From JBDKGV01 sp039798005 (lineage in GTDB: Bacteria; Fibrobacterota; Fibrobacteria; UBA5070), in NCBI GenBank assembly GCA_039798005.1, contig JBDKGV010000204.1, forward strand, positions 1 to 6,288: a stretch of 6,288 bases of DNA, in the 5' to 3' direction. Both the position numbers and the translations under genes were made by a program. The notes beneath the pieces are model-generated. The model searched no databases. It was not told where the DNA came from and saw only the letters and a program-made list of their open reading frames with translations. This document shows, one piece after another, positions 1 to 5,451 of this stretch. How positions within the stretch are numbered: position 1 is the first letter of the stretch; the number at the start of each line of letters is the position of its first letter.

Positions 1-1294
1 GATGGATCTCGGTGCGATGCCGCGCCGGATCGGCCAGCAGCACCAGGCAGTCGGAGGGGCTGCGCTCGGGGTCCTCGGAAAGCCACTGGAACACGCAGTC
101 GCGCACCGCCTCCATTTCGCGCCCCCGCTCGGGGCAGGCCAGGATCGTCAGGGAATCGTCCCCTTCGATCGGATTGGACAAGATCCGTCCATCCTCAAGC
201 TCAAGCGGTTGGATTCCCGGCCCCGGATGGCGGTTCAGCAGGCTCTGCTGCAAAAGCGACAGGACCGTCGGCTCCTGCCCTTCCTTCAGCGGGGCGTCGA
301 CCAGGGAATCGAACTCGTAGTCGGTGACCTGGCTCCAGAGCGCGATGTTCTCACGGGCCGTGGCTCCCCAGCGCGAAAGCAGCAGCGGATCCTGAAGGGA
401 ACCGTCGGCGCCCGCCGGGTACACTTGCGGCGACAGGACCTCCGTCCCGTAATCCTCCGCCTTGAAGGCCGGAAATTTCACGTTCTTGCGGGTCCTGGGG
501 TGACGCCGGGTCTCGACGTCCTCCCAGAATTCCGCGCACGGGTTCTGCAGGAAGAGATGAATATCCCATCCTTGGGACAGTTCCATCAGGAGGTTGCGAT
601 GGAAGTGGCTCACCTTGTCCACCAGGAAGACCATGGCCACCGATCCTTCCGGTCTCCATCCGGCCTCGCGGCGCAGGCGATGAAGCGCCGGCAGGCTCAG
701 GATGCGACGACGCGCCAGCATTCCCTCGGCGGCGAAGACCTTGCCGTAGAGATCGCGTTGCCACGCCTCGGTCTCGTTCTCCTCCTCACCCGATCCCGCG
801 AAATACGCCCGTCCGGGCCAGCAGCGATCCAATCCCGCCACGGCCCAACCGCCCTCCTTCCACACGCTGGGACGGTTGTACTCGTACTCCATGAAAAGCC
901 GCGCCAGCTCCTGGCACAACTGCATCCGGCGACGCGGGTTGAGCGCTCCGTCCTGGATCAGGAACTCCCGCACCCGGGCATAGAGCGGCTCGGAGAGGCA
1001 CGCATCGTCCAAAAGCGGCACCAAGGCCTGCGACAGCGCCGGCCCGCGCAGCATGGACATTCCCGGCTCGGGCTCCAGGGAACGCCACAGGAACCCCTCA
1101 AGGGTCGGCGTCGGCAGGCCCATCAGGGCAGGGCGACGTTCGCACAGCCGAAGCTTGAGCCACTTGGAGACCGGCGGGGAAGGCACCACCACCTCGGGCG
1201 GATTGCCAAGGTCCTTCCAATGAAGGTCGAGGGCTTGGGACAGGGAATCGACCAGCGGCTCGACACGGTTGGCGAAGGAAAGATGCAAGGGCAT
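1..1294 (-). CDS. recC: RecC, exodeoxyribonuclease V gamma subunit (partial, N-terminal 431 residues)
   Basis: RecC is the Chi-recognising, non-catalytic subunit of the RecBCD helicase-nuclease that processes DNA double-strand breaks in the cytoplasm. The frame is open without a stop from the ATG at 1294 to the left edge, giving 431 residues of a family usually above 1000, so the 3' end is missing. It resembles E. coli RecC, as I recall that sequence, along its whole visible length. Matches include the start (SFANRVEPL, residues 6-14), VVVPSPPVSKWLKLRL (35-50), VAMVFLVDKVSHFH (219-232), the HLFLQNPCAEFW segment (246-257), DPLLLSRWG (302-310) and SLTILACPERGREMEAVRD (381-399). I see no intact Walker A motif, as expected for RecC's degenerate helicase fold. 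The ATG was chosen because homology begins at once. The only purine-rich site (GAGGGG) lies 14 bases upstream, too far for normal use. recB and recD often follow recC, but they would lie outside the window. Confidence 0.93.
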   Translation of the reverse strand, partial: MPLHLSFANRVEPLVDSLSQALDLHWKDLGNPPEVVVPSPPVSKWLKLRLCERRPALMGLPTPTLEGFLWRSLEPEPGMSMLRGPALSQALVPLLDDACLSEPLYARVREFLIQDGALNPRRRMQLCQELARLFMEYEYNRPSVWKEGGWAVAGLDRCWPGRAYFAGSGEEENETEAWQRDLYGKVFAAEGMLARRRILSLPALHRLRREAGWRPEGSVAMVFLVDKVSHFHRNLLMELSQGWDIHLFLQNPCAEFWEDVETRRHPRTRKNVKFPAFKAEDYGTEVLSPQVYPAGADGSLQDPLLLSRWGATARENIALWSQVTDYEFDSLVDAPLKEGQEPTVLSLLQQSLLNRHPGPGIQPLELEDGRILSNPIEGDDSLTILACPERGREMEAVRDCVFQWLSEDPERSPSDCLVLLADPARHRTEIH

Positions 1295-1331
1295 GAGTGG
1301 AAGAATAACCCCTCAAACCCCGATCAAACGG
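1295..1331 (-). promoter_or_regulatory. Possible recC promoter, -10 TATTCT
   Basis: On the minus strand TATTCT lies at 1307-1302, separated from the recC ATG by only seven bases. A start of transcription at the usual distance would fall on or next to the ATG, giving a leaderless message. The -35 region is poor: the best candidates near 1331-1324 are CCGTTT or GTTTGA. The same TATTCT hexamer occurs upstream of the gene starting at 5381. This is suggestive only; recC could also be read from an upstream promoter through the weak terminator. Confidence 0.3.
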
Positions 1332-1368
1332 GACAGAAAGGGGACGCTCCCGCTTGCGGGACCATCCC
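1329..1368 (-). terminator. Terminator-like hairpin after the GH5 gene
   Basis: Nine bases past the GH5 stop codon the minus strand folds into a 28-base hairpin (1368-1341). It has an outer GGGA/TCCC stem, a U-G and a G-C pair, one G/G mismatch, then TCCCG/CGGGA closed by the tetraloop CAAG. It is followed by CTTTCTGTCCCG, a poor U-tract. It could be a weak rho-independent terminator, leaving some read-through into recC, or simply a 3'-stabilising hairpin. Confidence 0.5.
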
Positions 1369-1376
1369 TGCGGGAA

Positions 1377-3116
1377 TCAACGCGTCACGGTCAACCGCAC
1401 CGATCCGCCCGGCCCCTGCACCAGCCATGTGCCGGTGGCCAAGGAGGGGGCATCGGCGCTCCAGCCGTTGCCGTTGCGACGCCACAGGAGCGATGCCACC
1501 TTGGCACCGCGAAGATCGGTGACCGATTCGAACGGCGGGCGCACGGCCTGGCGACTGCGGATCTCGCCCTGGGTCCAGCGCAATCCGGCCAAGGCTCCCT
1601 TCGACGCGACGATGGAGGCACTGGCTGTATCCCACACCAGGAGCTTCACGTTGTCGATGTGGATCAAGCCCGTATCCGGCCCCAGATTGAAGCTGATGCG
1701 CGCGGTCGAATCGGTCTTGGCAGGAACAAAGCTTGCGAAGAAGGTCTTCTTCGTGTTGGACAGTCCGGCAGCCGCCGAGACGTACCCGCTCCATGGACTC
1801 ACGCTCATGCCCACCGTGCCGTCGATGCTGCGCGGGGAGGATGCCCAGGCGTCGAACTGCAGCACATGGGTCAGGCCCTTCTTCAAGCGAATCGGGGACT
1901 GGATGAGCTGGATCCCCCAGGCGTCAGTGGCGGGGTCGGTGATCTCGATCAGGGCCGCTGCGCTGTCGATGGAAAAGAAGGAGGCGCCCTGCGAACCGTT
2001 CAGGCTCCACTTGCTCTTGGTGGCAAAACCGCCATTTTGCACGAGGTCGACGCCTCCCGTCGGAGGTTCGCCCAAGGCCAGCACCGAGTTGTCGTTCGAG
2101 GTCAAGGCCTCCACAAGCGCGGTGTTCCATGCCTTCTTGGTCTCGTCGTAGATGCCGAAGCCCGCCTTGAATTCCCAGTAGGACCACGAGAATCCATAGG
2201 ACTCGAACAACCGGGCGCAGTAGGCGCTCCAGCGGGCGCGCGAGGCGATGTCGGCCTTGCTGTAGGCACCGAACTCACCGATCCACACGGGAATGTCACG
2301 CGCCTTGGCGTATTCGGCGATGGCGTCCATGGCCTGCTTCACCGCCAGCTTCTCGTAATAGGTGCCTTCCCATTTCACGCCAAGGGCCGGGATCGGAGTC
2401 ACCCATTCCGCGCCTTGATGCGTGAAGGCGAACGGCTCGTAGTAATGGATGGTCAGGATGAGGTTCTTGTCGCCAGCCGGAAGCTTCAGTCCCGAAAGCC
2501 CGGAAAGTCCTCCCCAATTGGCGGTTCCGATCACCACGGCCCGCGTGGGGTTGGAGGTGCGGATCACCTTGAGGGTGGTGTCCAGCAGGCTGTTCCACGC
2601 CTCGATGGTCACCTGGGAATTGGGTTCGTTCAGGATCTCGAAGCCCACGCTGTCGGACAGGCCCTTGTACCGCTCGGCGATCTGCTTCCAGATCGCGATG
2701 AAGCGAGGGCGTTCGTGTTCGAGGTTCTGGAAGAGGCTGTCGTGGTGATGGTCGTTGATGACCACCATCAAGCCGCTCTGGCGCGCCCACGAGATGGCCG
2801 AATCCACCCTCTCGAAAAAGCGGGGCTCCACGGTGTAGGGTTCCGTGCGCAAGGCGCGTTCAAAGGTGGAGTCCCCCACGCCAAGTCCGTCCCAGCGGAT
2901 GGGGATGCGTACATTGGTGAACCCTTTGGAGGCGATCAGGCCCAGATCCTCCTTCTTGAGGACGATCCCCCATTGCCCTTCGGACGGGGCTTCCAGCATG
3001 TTGCCCAGATCGACGCCACGGCCTTGGGCCTTGACGAAGGCGTGGGCATCCGCGTGGGCGTTCCCGGCAGTTGCACAGACGATGGCAGCGATGGCAAGCA
3101 GGAGTGGTTTCTTCAT
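1377..3116 (-). CDS. Secreted GH5-family glycoside hydrolase (endoglucanase-like) with a CBM4/9-like module
   Basis: A 579-aa exported enzyme that probably cleaves beta-1,4-glucans or related plant polysaccharides outside the cytoplasm. Residues 1-22 form a signal peptide (MKK, a hydrophobic run, then a likely cut near AHA-DAH). Residues about 30-340 are a GH5 (clan GH-A) barrel: RGVDLGN (33-39), VRIPIRW with Arg70, NDHHHD (121-126), FEILNEP with the acid/base Glu164, HYYEPFAFTHQ (224-234), VWIGEFG with the nucleophile Glu281, and WSYWEF (311-316). All expected catalytic residues are present. Residues about 356-492 (LVQNGGF start, HIDNVKLLVW end) look like a CBM4/9 or CenC-type beta-sandwich for carbohydrate binding. 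Residues 495-579 form an additional tail ending GTWLVQGPGGSVRLTVTR, reminiscent of C-terminal modules of secreted proteins. The ATG is fixed by the signal peptide, although GGAGGG directly abuts it, which is unusually close. Exact substrate and GH5 subfamily are not determined. Confidence 0.92.
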   Translation of the reverse strand: MKKPLLLAIAAIVCATAGNAHADAHAFVKAQGRGVDLGNMLEAPSEGQWGIVLKKEDLGLIASKGFTNVRIPIRWDGLGVGDSTFERALRTEPYTVEPRFFERVDSAISWARQSGLMVVINDHHHDSLFQNLEHERPRFIAIWKQIAERYKGLSDSVGFEILNEPNSQVTIEAWNSLLDTTLKVIRTSNPTRAVVIGTANWGGLSGLSGLKLPAGDKNLILTIHYYEPFAFTHQGAEWVTPIPALGVKWEGTYYEKLAVKQAMDAIAEYAKARDIPVWIGEFGAYSKADIASRARWSAYCARLFESYGFSWSYWEFKAGFGIYDETKKAWNTALVEALTSNDNSVLALGEPPTGGVDLVQNGGFATKSKWSLNGSQGASFFSIDSAAALIEITDPATDAWGIQLIQSPIRLKKGLTHVLQFDAWASSPRSIDGTVGMSVSPWSGYVSAAAGLSNTKKTFFASFVPAKTDSTARISFNLGPDTGLIHIDNVKLLVWDTASASIVASKGALAGLRWTQGEIRSRQAVRPPFESVTDLRGAKVASLLWRRNGNGWSADAPSLATGTWLVQGPGGSVRLTVTR

Positions 3117-3152
3117 CCCTCCAATGTAGCGCTTTTTCCCGGGAAAGTTCAA
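3117..3152 (-). promoter_or_regulatory. Putative GH5 promoter (TTGAAC - 18 - TACATT)
   Basis: On the minus strand TTGAAC (3152-3147) and TACATT (3128-3123) are separated by 18 bases, a fair sigma-70-type match. Only six bases, GGAGGG, lie between the -10 box and the ATG. Transcription from this promoter would therefore begin at or beside the start codon, and the GGAGGG might not be part of the mRNA. The spacer holds a perfect 12-base palindrome. Confidence 0.5.
3135..3146. promoter_or_regulatory. Palindrome TTTCCCGGGAAA within the GH5 promoter spacer
   Basis: A perfect 12-base palindrome begins directly after the -35 hexamer and fills the first two thirds of the 18-base spacer. Its position suits an operator whose occupation would block RNA polymerase. 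No regulator family is recognised from the sequence alone. Confidence 0.45.
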
Positions 3153-3169
3153 GCGAATTCGGAATTCGC
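3153..3169. promoter_or_regulatory. Inverted repeat GCGAATTC-G-GAATTCGC abutting the GH5 -35 box
   Basis: Two perfect 8-base arms flank a single central G. The element ends one base before the putative -35 hexamer of the glycanase gene, a typical activator or repressor position. It lies outside the terminator stem of the preceding operon. Arms this long with a one-base centre cannot form a useful RNA hairpin, so a dimeric DNA-binding protein site is the better reading. Confidence 0.5.
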
Positions 3170-3173
3170 CACC

Positions 3174-3204
3174 GAATAAAACCCCTCGCAACACTGCTGC
3201 GAGG
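3174..3204 (-). terminator. Rho-independent terminator of the four-gene block
   Basis: On the minus strand, 18 bases past the stop codon at 3223, CCTCGCA and TGCGAGG form a perfect 7-bp stem around a 7-base loop (3204-3184). This is followed by GG and then TTTTATTC. The stem plus U-rich tail gives a convincing terminator that separates this block from the GH5 gene. Confidence 0.75.
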
Positions 3205-3222
3205 AATCAGACCCGAAGAGAT

Positions 3223-3885
3223 TCAGTGCATCCCCCCGCCACCACTGGCGGCCAAACCCAGCAGGACGACCAATCCTCCCACGACATAGATGGGAGAAAG
3301 CACGATGTCGACCGGAACCGACCAGAGATAATTCAGGTTCGACCAGCCTGACCTCGGTACGTACATGGTACCCATCTCCAATTGCACCCGCGTGCGGGCA
3401 TTCCGCTCTCCGGTCCAAAGGAATGCGTGGTCACCCAGCACCCATTTGCCTCGCGCCTGGCGAAAATCCCCCGCGAGCACCGCGCCCGAGGTGGCGGTAT
3501 CCAGAAGGCCAGGCACGAGGGAATCCACCACCAGGATCTCCAAGGCCGGCGCTTGGCAGGTGCCGCTGCGATTTTCCCATTTCACCACCCTTGCGGGTCG
3601 CATCTCACTTCGATCCTGTCTCCCGGGTACCTGCAAGGAAAGACCATTCCCGAGTTCGAAGACATGGCCCCACCCGATCTTGGCGATGCAGGGAACCGTG
3701 ACCTGCCGGCGTTCCCGCAAGGAGGTCCAATCCATCACCAAAGGCTCGACGCTCGTTCCCGAACTGATTTCGGCGGCGACCATGGTGGCGCATCCCAATC
3801 CGGCGGTCCATCCGAATCCAACCAGGACCACAGCCCCCAAGAGCACATTGCGCAAGGGTCGTGGCAGTCGCTGGAACCCCTTCAT
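3223..3885 (-). CDS. YceK/YidQ-like putative lipoprotein (220 aa)
   Basis: Function unknown. The N-terminus is basic (MKGFQRLPRPLR) followed by a hydrophobic stretch (13-31) ending at Gly-Leu-Gly-Cys32. This resembles a lipoprotein signal, but the -3 residue is Gly rather than the usual Leu, so lipidation is uncertain. The middle contains VPCIAKIGWGHVFELGNGL (64-82), a soluble domain I do not recognise. The C-terminus has WSVPVDIVLSPIYVVGGLVVLLGLA (188-212), a PVD-hydrophobic ending like that of the small YceK/YidQ outer-envelope lipoproteins and capable of spanning a membrane. The family members I know are much shorter, so the assignment is tentative. The ATG overlaps the stop of the upstream VanZ-like gene as ATGA, implying translational coupling and a shared envelope role. 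Last gene before a strong terminator. Confidence 0.7.
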   Translation of the reverse strand: MKGFQRLPRPLRNVLLGAVVLVGFGWTAGLGCATMVAAEISSGTSVEPLVMDWTSLRERRQVTVPCIAKIGWGHVFELGNGLSLQVPGRQDRSEMRPARVVKWENRSGTCQAPALEILVVDSLVPGLLDTATSGAVLAGDFRQARGKWVLGDHAFLWTGERNARTRVQLEMGTMYVPRSGWSNLNYLWSVPVDIVLSPIYVVGGLVVLLGLAASGGGGMH

Positions 3886-4262
3886 CCGTCCTTCGAATTC
3901 CGACCTTGTCGCCAGGCCAAATACCAGGCGACGGAGGCCGCCACGCCTCCCGTGGTGTCCGCCAGCCAATCCCCCACGGTGCTGGAACGGCCCGGGGTGA
4001 AGTGCTGGTGGATCTCGTCCGAGGCGCCGTACAGGCTCGTGAGCAAGGCGGCGATCCAGAAATAGCGGGGAGACCCGATGGCCAGACAGAGGAGGTAGCC
4101 GAACCCGAAGAAGGCTCCGCAGTGAACGATCCAGTCCACGGGGTGAGGAAGCGGCGGAAGCGAGGGCCCCGGCCGCGAGGACAAGTAGACGATGAGCATG
4201 CCCCAAGCCAAGGCAGCGAACAGGTAGGGGTAGCGAATCTTCATGGTCGCACAAACTAGCAT
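3882..4262 (-). CDS. VanZ-like family membrane protein
   Basis: A 126-aa inner-membrane protein with about four hydrophobic segments (about 13-28, 44-60, 67-80 and 103-118). The VanZ-like signature is clear: LSSRPGP (28-33), HCGAFFGFGYLL (47-58) and, before the last helix, the conserved polar segment SDEIHQHFTPGRSSTVGDWLAD (81-102) with Glu83, His85, Arg92 and Asp98. VanZ of enterococci gives low-level teicoplanin resistance; most relatives have no known role, and none should be inferred here. Two starts compete. The ATG at 4262 has GAGG five bases upstream and is used here. The ATG at 4244 gives MKIRYPYLF, a typical N-terminus of the family at 120 aa, but has no ribosome site. Only about 34 bases separate the gene from the one upstream, and its stop overlaps the next start, so it lies inside an operon. 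Confidence 0.87.
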   Translation of the reverse strand: MLVCATMKIRYPYLFAALAWGMLIVYLSSRPGPSLPPLPHPVDWIVHCGAFFGFGYLLCLAIGSPRYFWIAALLTSLYGASDEIHQHFTPGRSSTVGDWLADTTGGVAASVAWYLAWRQGRNSKDG

Positions 4263-4296
4263 TCCCACCTCACCCTACCATGCCCACGGCCAACGA

Positions 4297-4854
4297 TCAG
4301 ATCTCTTCCTCTTGGGCGAGGGCAAGCAGTTCGGGATCCGCCTCGTAGAGGTCCTCGGCATCCTTGAGGATGTCGGCGATCGTCTCCAGCGGACGGAAAT
4401 CCTCGAGCGTGCGATTGAGCAGGCGAGGTTCCAAGTACGCCACGAAGTCGCTCACCCCTTTGGCATCCAGATACTGGGCCCCTTGGCTGAACCGCTCGAA
4501 GTCGGGAAAGAACTGCTTCATCGCCTGTGCATCCACTGGCGTGAAGGTGGTCACGGAATCGGCAAGAAACAGGTAGCGCCCCGTGAACCCTTCCTCGTCG
4601 GCCTCGTCCCAGATCTCGTCGTCAACCAGGATGGCGCTTGCCGCCAACGCCCCGGCGAACTGGAAGAACACCAGCTTCACCTCGTCCTGCAGCACAAGCT
4701 TCTGCGTCTTGAAGGCGTACCCGGTGCAGCCGTCCTCGTCCGCCCCGTCCATCATGGTCCCGTCGAAGAACTCCGTCTGCAGCCGTTCGATCTCCCAGCC
4801 CTTGAACTGCTCTTGGCTCATCGGGAGAATCTGGTAACGGACCGAGAAGTTCAT
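4297..4854 (-). CDS. Hypothetical acidic protein, paralog of the upstream gene (185 aa)
   Basis: I do not recognise this family. The protein is soluble-looking and acidic, without signal peptide or membrane segment, and ends QEEEI. It aligns without large gaps to the 176-aa product just upstream: in my hand alignment 52 of the first 107 columns are identical. Shared blocks are SVRYxILP (4-11), EQFxG (15-19), ADExGC (38-43), AFKTQ (47-51), DEADEEGF (83-90, DEVDEDGF in the partner) and TFxPV (103-107). The C-terminal third diverges and carries about nine extra residues. The start ATG forms an ATGA overlap with the stop of the upstream paralog. This and the alignment of the first residues (MNFSVRYQ against MGYSVRYE) fix the start. 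Coupling suggests roughly matched synthesis and perhaps a heterodimer. Function is not inferred. Confidence 0.85.
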   Translation of the reverse strand: MNFSVRYQILPMSQEQFKGWEIERLQTEFFDGTMMDGADEDGCTGYAFKTQKLVLQDEVKLVFFQFAGALAASAILVDDEIWDEADEEGFTGRYLFLADSVTTFTPVDAQAMKQFFPDFERFSQGAQYLDAKGVSDFVAYLEPRLLNRTLEDFRPLETIADILKDAEDLYEADPELLALAQEEEI

Positions 4855-5381
4855 GCCTTCTCTTCCTCGTCCTGCTCGGCCATGGCCTCCAGCTGCTGGG
4901 CGATCCACTCCTGGGGAGTGAACTCCTCGGCATCGATGTTGTGCAGACGGGGCGCCAGGAACTCCACCAAGGCGGGAAGCTTGGCGCCGTCAAAGGAGCC
5001 GAGTCCGTTCCCAAAGGCCTTGACACTCGGGTCGATGGCCTGGAATTCCGCAAGCGACACCGGATCGAAGGTCGCGATGGACGATCCGATGAACACGTAT
5101 TCACCGACGAATCCGTCCTCGTCCACCTCGTCGTACATGTCGATGTCGATGAGCAGGCCACTTGCCACGATCTTGCCCGAGGCTTGGAACAGGAGGTACA
5201 CCACCTCCTCGTCGGTCAGCGGGATCGCCTGGGTCTTGAAGGCCAGGTACGAGCAACCGTATTCGTCGGCATTCTCGATCAGGTCGTCTTCGAAGCATTC
5301 CTGCTGAAGCTTCTCGAGGTCGTCGCCCTCGAACTGTTCGGGGTCAAGCGGCAAGATCTCGTAGCGGACGGAATATCCCAT
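4851..5381 (-). CDS. Hypothetical acidic protein, first gene of the four-gene block (176 aa)
   Basis: Unrecognised, acidic, apparently cytoplasmic protein ending DEEEKA, paralogous to the next gene. The arrangement of beta-like segments (VVYLLFQASGKIVASGLLID, residues 60-79; then GEYVFIGSSIATFDPV, 93-108) recalls PUA-like folds such as EVE or ASCH, where a strand reading IVASG is followed by a YxFxxxSI strand. This is a weak fold guess, not a family call. Of two nearby ATGs, 5381 is preferred over 5387: AGGAG sits seven bases before 5381 but only one base before 5387, and the paralog's N-terminus aligns exactly with the 5381 start. A TATTCT box lies about 29 bases upstream, and the sensor gene ends 70 bases before this start. 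Confidence 0.85.
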   Translation of the reverse strand: MGYSVRYEILPLDPEQFEGDDLEKLQQECFEDDLIENADEYGCSYLAFKTQAIPLTDEEVVYLLFQASGKIVASGLLIDIDMYDEVDEDGFVGEYVFIGSSIATFDPVSLAEFQAIDPSVKAFGNGLGSFDGAKLPALVEFLAPRLHNIDAEEFTPQEWIAQQLEAMAEQDEEEKA

Positions 5382-5388
5382 GTTCATG

Positions 5389-5393
5389 CTCCT
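5389..5393 (-). promoter_or_regulatory. Ribosome binding site AGGAG that decides the start at 5381
   Basis: AGGAG lies seven bases before the ATG at 5381 and only one base before the in-frame ATG at 5387, so it favours the downstream start, in agreement with the paralog alignment. Confidence 0.7.
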
Positions 5394-5409
5394 GGCAAAG
5401 TGTTGCGCA

Positions 5410-5440
5410 AGAATACGCAATCCTGGAGCCGGGATCGCAA
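5410..5440 (-). promoter_or_regulatory. Possible promoter of the four-gene block (TTGCGA - 19 - TATTCT)
   Basis: On the minus strand TTGCGA (5440-5435) and TATTCT (5415-5410) are spaced by 19 bases, slightly long. The -10 box is followed by TTGCGCAA, an 8-base palindrome. A start downstream of the box would leave a leader of roughly 20 bases containing the AGGAG site. Moderate to weak evidence. Confidence 0.35.
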
Positions 5441-5448
5441 GATTCCCG
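5430..5448 (-). other. Hairpin just after the sensor gene, no U-tract
   Basis: CGGGA and TCCCG pair around an inner TC/GA step with one bulged A and a TTGC loop, three bases past the sensor stop codon. No T-run follows, so it is not a standard rho-independent terminator. It overlaps the putative -35 box of the next operon. It could protect the 3' end of the sensor mRNA or be incidental. Confidence 0.3.
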
Positions 5449-5451
5449 AAA

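Noticed and set aside
2..1522. Open frame of 506 codons on the plus strand
   Set aside because: It lies antisense to recC, whose minus-strand frame matches a known family throughout. The plus product is rich in Arg, Gly, Gln and His with no recognisable motif, as expected from the complement of GC-rich coding DNA.
1269..3179. Open frame of 636 codons on the plus strand
   Set aside because: It is antisense to the GH5 gene, which has a signal peptide and full catalytic motifs. The plus product looks like low-information reverse-complement translation.
3223..4254. A 343-codon minus-strand frame that would fuse the lipoprotein-like gene to an upstream extension
   Set aside because: The extension before the Met at 3885 is a frame-shifted reading of the VanZ-like gene, rich in Arg, Leu and Pro. 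The ATGA junction and the hydrophobic signal place the real start at 3885.
4245..4258. TAGTTT eight bases before the ATG at 4244 as a third leaderless start
   Set aside because: There is no -35-like element at the proper distance, and the ATG at 4262 has a reasonable ribosome site within an operon.
5401..5420. TTGCG repeats around TATTCT as an operator
   Set aside because: The TTGCGCAA palindrome is only eight bases and the flanking TTGCG copies are irregular, so chance is a sufficient explanation.
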